Of a stretch of 64,000 nucleotides of DNA, positions 20,451-31,270 are shown one piece after another. A model generated the notes under the pieces. The model was given only the letters and a program-made list of their open reading frames with translations. It did not search any database and was not told where the DNA came from. Every line of letters starts with the position of its first letter. The stretch's first letter is position 1. Both the position numbers and the translations under genes were made by a program. This stretch comes from Diploptera punctata (lineage: Eukaryota > Arthropoda > Insecta > Blattodea > Blaberidae), in contig JASPKZ010001598.1 of the NCBI GenBank assembly GCA_030220185.1, forward strand, positions 467,001 to 531,000, in the 5' to 3' direction.

Positions 20451-21129
20451 TGTAAATAATGCTTTTAAAAAAACGTTTTAAGTCATTGTTGTCAAAATTA
20501 TAAATCCTTTCATTGTAACTGTAATAAGAACACCTGCTTACCTTCATATTCTTAAATGAAAGTAAACTAAACTCTGATTGGATGCTAAAACAATTAATTT
20601 TCTTATTTAACAAATCAAATTAAACCTTATATATATATAAATAACTATTAACCAATAGAATTTAAATATAACATTCATGTGATGTAATAATGGTCTTAAA
20701 ATTATAAAAGAATTACACTAGTCATTCTGCATACAACTTTCAACAAAGACAGAAGCAATATAACTCTCCTGATAAAATGTAATATTTAATACAAGAAGAA
20801 TAATTGATTCAAGAAAAGGAAATAATTTAATTTTAATTGACGGTGAAGAAAAATATCACCTACAGTTACTTAATCTGCTGTGAAATTAAGAAGTGAATAA
20901 AATTGCAATTAATTCTACAAGAAACATTTTTTAGTAATTTTGAAGAGTTTTCCTATCCAGTGTACCAACTTCCGACCCTAAGAAGAGAATCCGGCTCTAC
21001 CGAAAATTAAACCTAACCTGAAACAGTAATTCTTTTTGGGACACAAATCCTTCTTCAAAATATTACTACAACATCGGGCATGAAGATAATTACTTCTTCA
21101 AAATGTCAACACAACGTAGGACTAAGCAA
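20450..21129. other. No recognised gene
   Basis: AT-rich; open frame 20422-20613 (minus) has no motif. Confidence 0.4.
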
Positions 21130-21197
21130 TCTACTTCTTTAACCCAGTGTTCCGATCCATATAGCAGTGTTGGAACAGCCATTGTTTTATAATAGTA
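21130..21197 (-). mobile_element. LINE-B scrap
   Basis: Minus strand reads KTMAVPTLLYGSEHWVKEV, the LINE-B AVPxLLYGSExW block, then stops. Confidence 0.55.
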
Positions 21198-22198
21198 TAT
21201 TACGATGCAAGGTTGGAAAATGGTTTTTAGAGAAGCCAGGAAATGTTTAAAAACCGAGCGATAGCGAGGTTATTAATTTCCGAGATTCTTTAAAACATTT
21301 CACAAACGTGCGTTGTACATTTTTTTTTTGTGCGAGGGCGTTTTCAAAATAATAAATAATAGTAAAATAATAACATCTTTGTTGGAAATATTTGCGTTTA
21401 TTATAAAAAATTGACTAACGTTAACAGTGTGGGCAATGTTTATTAGTTGAGACTACAGCAGGCCGTGACATCAATCAGTCATAAAATGGCGGCAAGTACG
21501 TATTTATTGTTTTATATTGTTTCAAATAAAGTTCAGTTCATTTAAAATGCAGTGATTTGTTTCGTATAATGTATATTAACACTAACTAACTCTAACTCAC
21601 TGGCACTATCGAACCCGTAGGTTCATGGCCGCGCGGACATAAGCTCTCCATACATCCATATCCTGAGCTAACGTTTTCCAATCATTCCCTTATAATCTAC
21701 ATCCCTCAAATCATAGTTAATGTTATTCTCCCATCTCATTCTTGGTCTCCACTGGGCGTTTTCCATCTGGTTTTCCTACAAGAATCTTCTATGCACGTCC
21801 TTCATTACCCATTCGTGCAACATGTCCTGCCCATCGCACTCTACGAGACTTAACTTCTCTTATTATATCTGACTTCCTATAAAGACCATGTAGTTCAGTG
21901 TTATGTAGTCTTTTGTATTCACCTGTCCGTTCGTCTCCCTTTGGTCCAAAAATTTTCCTAAAAACTGTATTAACACTATCTTTTGGATATATCTTTGTAC
22001 ATACATTGTATGTAGTAACATAAAGGGTAGTGGTTTTACTTCCCGCACGAGGTTTGTAATTTATAATATTACAGTATTGTTATTTAGGTTGGCAATCCCG
22101 AAATGTAGGAAGCTGAACTTTGAATCATGGTCGCCATTGCTGTAAATACTACAAAATGCATTATCGCGCAAATAAATTTAAAGTTTCCATAAATAAAT
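21198..22198 (+). repeat. Dispersed repeat R, copy 1, split by LINE-A
   Basis: Matches 42140-42805 along its whole length outside insertions: GCGATAGCGAGGTTATTAAT, CACAAACGTGCGTTGTACAT, GAGACTACAGCAGGCCGTGA, TTTTACTTCCCGCACGAGGT, ATCATGGTCGCCATTGCTGT and ATTATCGCGCAAA. No coding or clear terminal inverted repeats; class unknown. Useful because the two copies allow insertions to be polarised. Confidence 0.75.
21585..21967 (-). mobile_element. LINE-A insertion in repeat R with perfect TSD
   Basis: Antisense LINE-A 3' end: tail ACTAACTAACTC, terminal hairpin GAACCCGTAGGTTC, up to the FGPKRD block where it is truncated. TATTAACACTA is duplicated at 21574-21584 and 21968-21978. The uninterrupted target is seen in copy 2 of repeat R at about 42530-42545. 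Confidence 0.85.
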
Positions 22199-22507
22199 AT
22201 CGGGGGCACATCGTAGCGTAGTGGTTAAGGCACTGCGCTACAATTCGGAAGGTCGAGGGTTCAAGTCCCAGTGGGCTTAGGATTTTTAAACTGACCAAAA
22301 ACCTTCTGGCGGCATTATGGCCCTGGGGGTCGACTCAGCCTCTAACGGAAATGAGTACCAGACGCTTGTTCTGGGGGTAAAGGCGGCCGTCACGCAGGGC
22401 TGACAACCCGGCTGACATCGAGTGCCGATTGTCTAGAAAAAGTGGGTGCCTTAACCTCCTACTACCCCAAGGGATTCCCGAGGCCTGTAGTGGGATTACT
22501 TTACTTT
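22199..22507 (+). mobile_element. SINE-2, full length
   Basis: tRNA-derived head GCGTAGTGGTTAAGGCACTG with B box GGGTTCAAGTCC; the body includes CCTTCTGGCGGCATTATGGC and GTACCAGACGCTTGTTCTGG, ending GGGATTACTTTACTTTA. Paralogs: 30107-30335 and 50560-50862, both antisense. Confidence 0.8.
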
Positions 22508-23234
22508 ATAAAATAAATATCTCTGCAAATCAAATTAGTGGTTAGGGGGGAGGGCAAATTTCGAGAAGATATATTTTGTGGGCACCCCTGTGGCAAAGCA
22601 TTACCAAGTGTTTCGCACTTGAAAGCCTCTCTAACTGCACTTAACTAGTTCGCACAATGGGGGTGCAATGAGGCCACACCCCAGAGTCCAATTTCCCACT
22701 CGAAATCATTGAGAAATCAAATCTACGTCACAGCTCCACTTTACCACGTGTAATGGGACACCGCGCTTACATGCCCACATATGCTAATTGTCCACTTCAC
22801 GTCCAATTCTAATTCCATATTGTGTTTACCCTTCGCAAGTTCAACCAACCGGCAAATGCTATGCACAACATTTGAAATGCCAGTTATATTCTAAAGGCCT
22901 ACTGCGCTCATCCTAACTTCAATCTTTAGAGTTTAAAGAGAGCGACCCACAATTTAACTACCAACTAGAGCCCTGTATCGTCGGCTACTAGGATTCTCTA
23001 GCAAGAATTAAAAAACACAAATCCACAATCTTAACATAATAAGGCCGAAAGATATATAATCGCAACCAAAAATATAACTTCGAAATAAGGGGCTACCGAA
23101 CATTGGCATCTTTTAAAAGAAATCTAAATTTATATTTGCTCTAACCTCAACTTCATTATTACCCAGTGTAAGGTACATATATTAATTGGTGTTTTTCGTA
23201 TAATTTATCATTTTTAATGATTATACTATTATTA
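22508..23234. other. No recognised gene
   Basis: Relatively GC-richer, apparently unique sequence (for example around 22560-22860). No long open frame or RNA gene recognised. Confidence 0.4.
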
Positions 23235-23639
23235 TTATTATCATTATTATTTTACATAAGAGAAAAAATGAATATTGGTTATTCAATAGTAAATTATATA
23301 CGGTATAAACAATTAAATTGGTATGGGCACGTACGACGAATGCAAGAAGAAAGATTATCCAGGAAAACATTGGAATGGTGTCCACCTGGAAGAAGGAGGA
23401 GAGGAAGACATCGAAACTCGTAGATGCAGGAAATAACTGCAATGAGAGCAAGAGGACTGGAGGACATGGATTGGATGGAGAGAGACGAGTGGAGAAGAAA
23501 AATAAAACTTTAGGCACAGAAAGATGTGTAAACATTAAAATTCTGTATATAAACAAATTATTATTATTATTTTATTATTATTATTATTATTACTATTATT
23601 ATTATTATTATTATTGTAAGTATTATTATTATTATCGTA
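23235..23639 (+). mobile_element. LINE-C 3' end with TTA/ATT tail
   Basis: Sense; 23217-23423 includes KMNIGYSIVNYIRYKQLNWYG, then HVRRMQEERL and PGRRRRGRH, where the GRPxxTW block has mutated. A frameshift leads to GLEDMDWMERDEWRRK-like residues (about 23440-23500). Ends CTGTATATAAACAAATT then a TTA/ATT array to 23639. Confidence 0.7.
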
Positions 23640-23812
23640 TAAAATGTTTGTTTGTACATGAAATTTACATTTCTACATTTAATGTATCTTTAACTGTTTA
23701 TAATTAGTATAGTGTATATCTATATTTGTCAAATATTTATTTGTATTTGTGTTGGTTGAGTGGAAGAGAAGGCCTTATGGTCTTAACTCTGCCAGAATAA
23801 ATAAAACATAAA
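23640..23812 (+). mobile_element. LINE-E 3' end
   Basis: GTTGAGTGGAAGAGAAGGCC, then TTAACTCTGCCAGAATAAAT, matching the 3' untranslated end seen at 5396-5450 (antisense). TAAA-type tail then an ATT array (23814-23850). Confidence 0.65.
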
Positions 23813-23813
23813 A

Positions 23814-23850
<37 letters not shown>

Positions 23851-23854
23851 CTTA

Positions 23855-24512
23855 TTTACTCACTGGCACTATCCAACCCGAAGGTTCATGGCCGCGCGGA
23901 CATAAGCTCTCCATACATACCTATCCTGAGCTAATACTTTCCAATCATTCCCTGTATAATCCACTTCCTCAAATCATAGTTAATGTTCTTCTCCCACCTC
24001 ATTCTTGGTCTACCAACTGGGCGTTTTCCCTCTAGTTTTCATACAAGAAGCTTCCATGCACCTCTTTCATTCCCCATACGTGTAACATGTCCTGCCCATC
24101 GCAGTCTACGAGACTTGACTGTTCTTATTATATCTGGCTTCCTATAAAGACCACGTAGTTCATTGTTAAGTAGTCTTCTCCATTCACCTGTCTGTTCATC
24201 TCTCTTTGGCCCAAAAACTTTCCTAAGTAGCCTACTTTATTCTCAAATACTTGTAATCTCCTTTCCTCCCTTAAAGTAAGAGTCCATGTTTCGCACCTAT
24301 ATAATATAACTGGTAGAATAATAGTTTTATACGATAATATTTTCAGTTTAACATTTTTTGAAAGGAGTTGGGAGTCAAGAGTCTTTGTAATGCATAATAG
24401 CACGCATTTCCAAAATTGAACCTATGTTTAATTTCTTTGTGCATCTCATTCCTATTTGTGATTATTTTTCCTAGGTATTTGAATTCAGCCACTTCCTCAA
24501 AATTCCCCTCAT
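23855..24512 (-). mobile_element. LINE-A copy
   Basis: Antisense from the tail (ACTTATTTACTCACTGGCAC) to the EFKYLG and GNFEE region. Open piece 24128-24403 keeps LPVILYRCETWTLTLREERR. At 24228-24234 TAGCCTA interrupts the AAGTACTTTATT found in other copies, adding 5 bp and shifting the frame. Truncated at about 24512. Confidence 0.8.
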
Positions 24513-24577
24513 TTAATGAGGTGGGAGAATAACATTAAACATGATTTGAGGGAAGTCGACTATTCAGGGGATGATTA
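24513..24577 (+). mobile_element. LINE-A scrap, opposite orientation
   Basis: GAGGTGGGAGAATAACATTA through GGGAAGTCGACTATTCAGGG, a sense LINE-A piece butted directly against the antisense copy. Confidence 0.6.
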
Positions 24578-24649
24578 TAATGTTTTGGTTCACGATAGAG
24601 CCATATACTCGATACGGTGTTGGTTTACAAAATGCGGATGGCACCTGAA

Positions 24650-24780
24650 TAGGGAGGGAAAAAGAGAGAGTAAATAGATAGGAGAGAGGGAGAATGAGAA
24701 AGAAGATAAAGAGAAGAGTTAAAGTTAAAGATAGAGAGAAAGTTCGACAAAATAGAGATAGAGAAGAAAGGCAGGCAGAG

Positions 24781-24818
<38 letters not shown>

Positions 24819-24900
24819 AGATAAAAAAAAAGATGAAAGAGCCAGAGAGAAAGACAGAGAAAGAGATGGCATGGAATGTGGATGGAATATTTAAATAAAG
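24650..24900 (+). repeat. GA-rich tract with GA microsatellite
   Basis: Purine-rich; perfect GA run at about 24787-24812. Arg/Glu-rich and Ser/Leu-rich frames here are compositional. Confidence 0.9.
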
Positions 24901-25268
24901 AGATAATAAAATTAAGTAGGTTAAGAGAAGAGAATTAATGTGGAAAATAAGTTAGGAATAAATATGGAATAATTTGTGGAATCCCCAACACTTGAGACCA
25001 CCCTGAATACAGCACTAAGTCAGATCCAAATATTTAGATTTTGTTGACAGCTGGTCTCTCCCTATAAGAATGGTCTTGTTTTAATATTATAAGGAACGTG
25101 TTGGCCTGTTCATGTCATAAACCGTGTAACGATCGCACAACTGCTTCTATAAACATTCTACGTACTCAAAAAAATCATTTCAATCCACTTTCATATTCTC
25201 AGGATAATCCCTACTGGTTAAGGCCCTATTTCATTGTTTATTGTACATAACATTGTCTATTTTTAGTA
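24901..25268. other. No recognised gene
   Basis: No motif recognised before the TAA array. Confidence 0.4.
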
Positions 25269-25269
25269 G

Positions 25270-25331
<62 letters not shown>
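25269..25331. repeat. TAA microsatellite
   Basis: About 20 TAA units adjoining a LINE-A tail. Confidence 0.95.
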
Positions 25332-25335
<4 letters not shown>

Positions 25336-26198
25336 CTCACTGGCACTATCGAACCCGTAGGTTCATGGCCGCGCGGATATAAGCTCTCCATATATCCCTA
25401 TCCTGAGTTAATGCTTTCCAATCATTCCCTGTATAACCTACTTCCCTCAAATCATAGTTAATATTATTCCCCCATCTCATTCTTGGTCTACCAACTGGGC
25501 GTTTTCCCTCTGGTTTTCCTACAAGAAGTTTCCATGCAAGTCTTTCATTCCCCATCCGTGCAACATGTCCTGCCCATCGCAGTCTAAGAGACTTAACTGT
25601 TCTTATTATATCTGGCTTCCTACAAAGACCATGTAGCTCATTGTTATGTAGTCTTCTCAATGCACCTGTCTGTTCATCTCTCTTTGGTCCAAAAATTTTC
25701 CTAAGTACTTTATTCTCAAATACTTGTAATCTCGTTTCCTCCCTTATAGTAAGAGTCCATGTTTCGAACCCATAGGCCTATTATATAACTGGTAGAATAA
25801 CAGATTTATATATTTTCAGTTTAACGTTTTTTGAAAGGAGTTGGGACATCAAGAGTCTCTGCAATGCACAATAGCACGCATTTTCAGAATTGAGCCTATA
25901 TTTAATTTCTTTGTGCATCTCATCCCTATTTGTGATTATTGTTCCTAGGTATTTGAATTCAGCCACTTCCTCAAAATTTCCCTCTTTTGTCATTATCTGT
26001 CCATTTCTATTAGGCTATATAATGTATTTCTACGTGTGACCACATATTTAGTTTTATTGATATTTACTTCCAGTCCTAATTTCTTAGTGTTACTCAATAG
26101 TGTGTGAGTGTTGTCCTTTAGTATCTCCTTGCTATCGGCTAATAGTACTACATCATCAGCATAAACTAACAGCTTATTAATACCATTGAGTTGTAAGC
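25332..26198 (-). mobile_element. LINE-A copy reaching the RT catalytic box
   Basis: Longest LINE-A. From the tail (TACTTACTCACTGGC) the open piece 25346-25660 gives RRLHNNELHGLCRKPDII, RLRWAGHVARM, KRPVGRPRMRW and DWKALTQDRDIWRAYIR, ending NLRVR. 25781-25993 gives TKEGNFEEVAEFKYLGTIIT. At 26141-26164 the minus strand encodes VYADDVVL (RT motif C, both aspartates intact), followed by GLEVNINKTK. Two micro-insertions distinguish it: TAGGCCTA at 25773-25780 and TAGGCTA at 26011-26017. 5' end lost just upstream of YADD. Confidence 0.85.
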
Positions 26199-26212
26199 CA
26201 ATAATAATGATG

Positions 26213-26277
<65 letters not shown>
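26199..26277. repeat. ATA microsatellite
   Basis: About 22 ATA/TAA units between LINE-A and LINE-B. Confidence 0.95.
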
Positions 26278-26278
<1 letters not shown>

Positions 26279-26460
26279 TCTTCCTTCCAAGTATTAGGCG
26301 AAGACCTGTTACGATCCTATAGAAAAATTTCCCTCCAGCGTTTCATAGGACGGCCAAGACATCTTCGTCCTCTTGGTATATAATTACGAGTATAAACAGC
26401 TTTGGGGATCCGATTTGAACTCATTCCTGACAAGATGGTGTTTCCAGTTTAGTTGGTACC
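26278..26460 (-). mobile_element. LINE-B 3' end
   Basis: Antisense counterpart of 38870-39010: it covers the AIYNYIPRG, RSLGR and KRW..F codons in broken frames and ends near TTGGTACCGTTTAATTTTTG. Tail merged with the ATA array. Confidence 0.65.
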
Positions 26461-26461
26461 G

Positions 26462-26865
26462 TTTAATTTTTGTAAGCCCATGCTTTCCCTTTACAGAGAT
26501 TTTGGTGCTCTCCCCCTACAGGGAAGAATTTGATCCATACTAATGTAGTTACACTTGTTTTCGTATAGATGTCATATTTGAGTGGCCCGTGGTCAGCGTT
26601 CCGCCTCATACTGACATCTAGGAAACCAAGGTAGTACTAGGACGGGAAAATTCCGTAAATTTTGTTTAGAGGCCTTTTCATTCAGGCTTAAGGATTTTTT
26701 CCGAACCTGAAAATCTTCAGACTCGGGACCCACGGCTTAAAGTCCCTCCCGGAGGACTCGCTCCTTGGATTTTTGTGTCCAAAAAATCCATCGACCCCGG
26801 CCGGGTTTGAACCCGCGACCCTCGGGACCAGAGGCAAGGAGCATAACCACTAGTCCACCGTGGCG

Positions 26866-26866
<1 letters not shown>
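26462..26866 (-). mobile_element. SINE-3, full length
   Basis: Antisense. Head on the minus strand: GGACTAGTGGTTATGCTCCT, B box GGGTTCAAACCC, then GGCCGGGGTCGATGG. The body includes ACTCGGGACCCACGGC and TAGATGTCAGTATGAGGCG-type blocks and a long 3' part matching 34760-35190. Paralogs at 34617-35201 and 46415-46530. Confidence 0.75.

Positions 26867-26960
<94 letters not shown>
26866..26960. repeat. ATA then ATT microsatellite
   Basis: Perfect ATA array switching to ATT at about 26909, giving a self-complementary block of about 90 bp. Confidence 0.95.
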
Positions 26961-26961
<1 letters not shown>

Positions 26962-27288
26962 TTTCTTTATATACAGAATTTTAATGCTTCACTACCATAG
27001 GTCAACTGGTCTAGCCAAAGTGTTATAGGCCTATAAACGTAATCTGGCGTTTTTTTTTGAACAAGGAATAGTTTCATAACTTGATTAATAATTCCCAATG
27101 CTTTATTATAACTAGTAATTTTTTCAGGGATATCCTTTCCATCCCAGATAGAGAGATGATATCCAAGATATTTAAATTAATTAGATATCTGTAAAATTTT
27201 ATTCTGGAGTCAGATTTTACTTTGTATGGGGTCCTTCCCATGAAATGCCATAATTTTAGTTTTGTTAATTGATATTTCCATATTAAAT

Positions 27289-27293
<5 letters not shown>
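26961..27293 (-). mobile_element. LINE-B fragment with a LINE-C end
   Basis: 26961-26983 (TATATACAGAATTTTAATG) matches the LINE-C 3' end. The remainder is LINE-B; 27225-27290 is almost identical to 38320-38390 (encodes the KTKIMAF and GKDP codons). A TAGGCCTA lies at about 27020. An AAT array follows. Confidence 0.6.
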
Positions 27294-27324
<31 letters not shown>

Positions 27325-27369
27325 TTATTTATATAGGCCTACAGATTATCAATGTTTACACATATTTAG

Positions 27370-27479
27370 TTTGCCTAAAGTTTTATTTGCCTTCTCCACT
27401 CATCTCTACCATCCACTCCATGTTGTTCTCATTCCAATTCTTATTTCTTGCATCCTCAAGTTTCGAGGTATTATAATAA

Positions 27480-27538
<59 letters not shown>

Positions 27539-27540
27539 GT
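27370..27540 (-). mobile_element. LINE-C 3' end with AAT array
   Basis: Minus strand reads LEDARNKNWNENNMEWMVEM then the 3' end; the AAT microsatellite 27476-27535 abuts it on the 5' side. Confidence 0.55.
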
Positions 27541-28064
27541 TACAACAATTACAATAACAATAAAACAACAATAAAAACAATAATAATAATAATAAGCCAG
27601 TTTCAACTGTTTCTACTTACTCCTGGGTTATTTCAGATATTCTAAATAATTTAATGTAAGACCAAATTGATTATTAACGTTGATAATTAAAACTAAATTA
27701 TGCACAAAATGTTCATTTAAAAAATCACTAGGCTACTCCGCAAAATATCTACAACAAATTAATAGTCGATAAGTAATAATATCAATCTAAATTTAATACA
27801 GCACCTAAGAAAACGTTAGGCCTACAGAGGATATAAAATGGCATTTGCATCATTTAATTTAAATTGCCAATGGGAATAGGGCCTATACATCGAATCTTAA
27901 TTAATCCTTACATTAACAGTGTATCGTATACATAAGACATTTGTTTAATTTACTTAGTATTTTTATTTTTTTATGTAGGAATATTCCACAATACAGTGTT
28001 TCTCCTTGAACCCAAAGTGATAAATAAATAAAAAATTAATCCGTAGAAACTATATAAATTCGTG
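27541..28064. other. No recognised gene
   Basis: AT-rich, no motif beyond two octamer sites (about 27814; a TAGGGCCTA variant near 27876). Confidence 0.4.
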
Positions 28065-28330
28065 CAAAATATATACAAAATTCAAAAGGCAATAACTTAG
28101 GTTATGAAAACTTTGTTTTCTCTGCAATCCGACACAAACGAGTTAACATAAGAAATTGAAACTGCTAGGAAAAATCTACCATCTTTTAAGTTAATACCCC
28201 AAAACTGTAACTTATGTAATAGCACATGTAAGTTAATATTACTAAAGGAATACATAAAATACAGAAATAATCGATATGAATTAGTGATTTTCCGAATACG
28301 AATCTCGAAAGCTGCTATCACAGAACATTT
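28065..28330 (-). repeat. Dispersed repeat; empty-site homolog of the 48-kb insertion target
   Basis: AACTTAGGTTATGAAAACTT and TTGTTTTCTCTGCA...GACACAAACGAG match the two flanks of the large element at 48033-49176 with nothing in between. The 74-codon antisense frame has no known motif. Confidence 0.55.
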
Positions 28331-28614
28331 TCTCAGTAACTGTCAAATTCAAATATAGGCCATATATATATAGCCTATATATATATATAAAGCTATCATT
28401 AATATGTAATTGAATTCGGCTTCAACCTCGAGTGAACACTAATTATAGCTAAGCCTGAACGCAATTAATTTCCTGCAGGACACGTGTCTTTTACATTTGT
28501 GTCCAAGTTTGAATCTAATAAAATTAGTTTTATTTCCGGGTGTATGTTTCTGAACTAACCCTTCTATGCATGTCGTGGGAAATGAGTTGATGTAAAAGAA
28601 CGACCTGTGTTTTT

Positions 28615-28954
28615 TATAAGTAAAGTCAGAATTTTTGTATAATAAAAGATAAGATTTGCAACACAGATAGTATATACATTATGCAACTGTTTGTGCGTGA
28701 AACCAAAATGAAATGGTCTCCTGAAGTCTTAGATCTCATAATACTATTCAACTGTTTGTATGTGAAACCAAAACAAAAGATAGTCATAAGTAGAATCAGG
28801 ATATCTATGTTCTAAAATGTAGCTAAGACTGCATCATAGTAGGCCTATAATGAGAAGTTAGACTCATGACTCTTTTGTTTTGGTTCCACAAACAAACAGT
28901 TGAATAGTAGACTATTAGAGAAGTATTTTATCTTGGTATAGACCTACCAGTTGT
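28615..28954. mobile_element. MITE-like palindromic repeat
   Basis: Blocks CAACTGTTTGTGTGAAACCA / TGGTTTCACAAACAGTTGAA appear in both orientations, as they do at 33555-33680 and 33985-34108. Boundaries uncertain. Confidence 0.45.
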
Positions 28955-29418
28955 ACTGTATCATATGAATGAGAAACCTGGATTGTTACTCTAAGGGAGG
29001 AAAGGAGATTACGAGTATTTGAGAATAAAGTTCTTAGGAAAATTTTTGGACCAAAGAAAGATGAACAGACAGGTGAATGGAGAAGACTTCATAACAGTGA
29101 ACTACATGGTCTTTATAGGAAGCCAGATATAATAAGAACAGGTAAGTCTCGTAGACTGCGATGGTCAGGACATGTGGCACAATGGGGAATGAAAGACGTG
29201 CATGGAAACTTCCTGTAGGAAAACCAGAGGAAAACGCTCAGTGATAGACTAAGAATGAGATGGGAGAATAACATTAACTATGATTTGAGGGAAGTAGATT
29301 GTACAAAAGCATTAGCTTAGGATAAGGGATTGTGGAGAGCTTACAAGGCCATGAACCTATGGGTTCGATAGTGCCAGTGAGTAAGTGAGTGACTAAGTAA
29401 GTAAGTAAGTAAGTAAGA
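28955..29418 (+). mobile_element. LINE-A copy
   Basis: Sense; from a broken CETW region through RLRVFENKVLRKIFGPK and LYRKPDIIRT to a diverged 3' end (GAACCTATGGGTTC) and a GTAA/AAGT tail at 29370-29416. Several 1-bp deletions. Confidence 0.75.
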
Positions 29419-29479
29419 ATCAGGAATTTTATGCAATAAAAGGTAAGATTTACAACACAGATAGTATATGCTCTATAGG

Positions 29480-29517
<38 letters not shown>
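29480..29517. repeat. TA microsatellite
   Basis: About 17 TA units, with TAGGCCTA immediately on both sides (about 29473 and 29523). Confidence 0.9.
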
Positions 29518-29519
<2 letters not shown>

Positions 29520-29554
29520 ATGTATAGGCCTAATGCGACCAGGTTGTCTTTTAG

Positions 29555-29850
29555 GTCTATGGCATTTCTGGCTTTCTCCCCTGGCATTGGCAGAATTGTA
29601 ATCCATTTCTTAAGTTGGGGTATCTGGAAGGCGGAGTTACGTTACCCCGATGGTATGATGTGTGATAAATGATAATGAAGCGCCAGGAGAGTTCTTAACC
29701 TAAACTTAATCTAAATTCCAGACCACGGGCAACCACAGATATAATTACCTTTAAGGAAAAATTGCTATGGTTTGACAGGGAATCGTAAGCGGGACCTCAT
29801 GAACAGTAGTCAGGAACGCCCATGAGGCTGGTCAGGTCCTATATTATGCA
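29555..29850 (-). mobile_element. SINE-4 copy
   Basis: Antisense: GGAAGGCGGAGTTACGTTAC, CGCCAGGAGAGTTCTTAACC and the head region CCATGAGGCTGGTCAGG. Lacks the TAA tail. Confidence 0.7.
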
Positions 29851-30106
29851 ACTATTTGTGTGAAACCAAAATAAAAGGTAATCCCCCCACTACACGTCCT
29901 CGATGTCTGTAATAGAAATAGGCCTATAGTTACACCCTGTATATTAGGGCCTATCTGTATAGCAATCTTATATTAGCCTATATTAACTTAGATAAAAATA
30001 GGCTACTTTCTCTAGTCAAAAGTCTAACTTCTCATTAGGCTTAGGCCTATACTATCATGAAATCTTACATTTTAGTACACAAAAATCCTGACTCTATTTA
30101 TAAGGT

Positions 30107-30335
30107 AAAGGTAAGTGATACTACTACAGGACTTACGAGGCCCTTGAAGTAGAAGGAGGTTAGGACTCTCATTTTTCTAAACAATCGGCAGTTGATATTA
30201 ATCGGGTTGAAAATCCTGGGTGACGTCCGCCTTTCCCCAGAAAAAAGCGTCTGGTACTTAGCCTATTTCAATTAGAGATTAAGTTCATCCCAGGACTATG
30301 ATACCGACAGGATGTTTAGGTAAGTTTAAAAATCT
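30107..30335 (-). mobile_element. SINE-2, tail portion
   Basis: Antisense; from the tail (AAAGGTAAGTGATACTACTA) to GACAGGATGTTTAGGTAAGT, missing the tRNA head. Diverged. Confidence 0.7.
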
Positions 30336-30911
30336 ATATCTGGCTTCCTATAAACACCATGTAGTTCATTGTTATGTAGTCTTCTCCATTCACCTGTCTG
30401 TTCATCTCTCTTTGGTCCAAACATTTTCCTAAGAACTTTATTCTCAAATACTCGTAATCTCCTTTCCTCCCTTAAAGTAAGAGTCCATGTTTCACATCCA
30501 TATAATATAACTGGTAGAATAATAGTTTTAGCCTATATATTTTAAGTTTAACGTTGTTTGAAAGGAGTTGGGAAATCAATAGTCTCTGTAATGCACAATA
30601 GCACGCATTTCCAGAATTGAGCCTATGTTTAATTTCTTTGTGCATCTTATTCCTATTTGTGATTATTGTTCCTAGGTATTTGAATTCAGCTACTTCCTCA
30701 AAATTTCCTTCATTTGTCATTAGCTGTCCATTTCCATTATATAATATATTTCTATGTGTGACCATATATTTAGTTTTATTGATATTTACTTCCAGTCACC
30801 ATTTCTTAGTATTACTCAGTAGTGTGTGCGTGTTGGCCTCTAGTATCTCCTCGCTATCGCCCAATAGTAGGCCTACTACATCATCAGCATAAAGTAACAG
30901 CTTATTAAATG
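30336..30911 (-). mobile_element. LINE-A, internal piece including the YADD box
   Basis: Antisense, truncated at both ends: it lacks the 3' tail (starts in LYRKPD codons) and ends at NKLLL upstream of YADD. 30472-30765 gives THRNILYNGNGQLMTNEGNF, EEVAEFKYLGTIITNRNK and NVKLKIY. The catalytic YADDVV is present near 30880-30897, followed by an inserted Gly-Leu from a TAGGCCTA at 30868-30875. TAGCCTA at 30529-30535 adds 5 bp elsewhere. The missing 3' end means it is a broken, not merely 5'-truncated, copy. Confidence 0.8.
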
Positions 30912-31048
30912 TACTATAATACAATTCATAATTTGTTAACATGTCTGAAGAAGGTACAGTGTACCGAAACAGCTGTCACTGAAATATATCTTAATAAATA
31001 TGAAAATCAAATAAAACTAAGTTTTATTTTTATTTAATTAATAAATGA
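30912..31048 (+). mobile_element. Penelope-like terminal fragment with hammerhead
   Basis: Single-arm version of the 18-kb foldback: ACAATTCATAATTTGTTAAC, ribozyme core, then AATATGAAAATCAAATAAAA and ending TTTTATTTAATTAATAA. Confidence 0.7.
30945..30977 (+). ncRNA. Hammerhead ribozyme motif, intact core
   Basis: CTGAAGA, stem II GGTAC-AGT-GTACC, GAAA, CAGCTGTC: every conserved core position is present. It is the cleanest plus-strand copy and not opposed by a second arm. Confidence 0.8.
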
Positions 31049-31169
31049 ACCCTTAAATTCGTAAAGTATGCTTTTGGATACATCAGTTGACTCAATTAAT
31101 TTAACATTTTTAATAAATCAGAAGAAACCCAACAAAAATAAACCACTTAAATGTGTGTCTAATTATACA

Positions 31170-31270
31170 ATATAGGGCCTACCTAATAATAACAGTTACA
31201 CAAAATTCCGTTTTCACTGCGGTCCGCCACATTCAAATAACTAACAGAGAAATTTGTGTTTTGCCAATTT
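31170..31270 (-). repeat. Dispersed repeat, inverted relative to 9125-9225
   Basis: TCACTGCGGTCCGCCACATT and AATAATAACAGTTAC mirror the 9.1-kb copy. A TAGGGCCTA is present here (about 31160) and absent there. Confidence 0.55.

Noticed and set aside
21198..21590. CpG-island or promoter-like segment at ATAAAATGGCGGCAAG
   Set aside because: The sequence belongs to dispersed repeat R (second copy at 42.4 kb); no transcript evidence in sequence.
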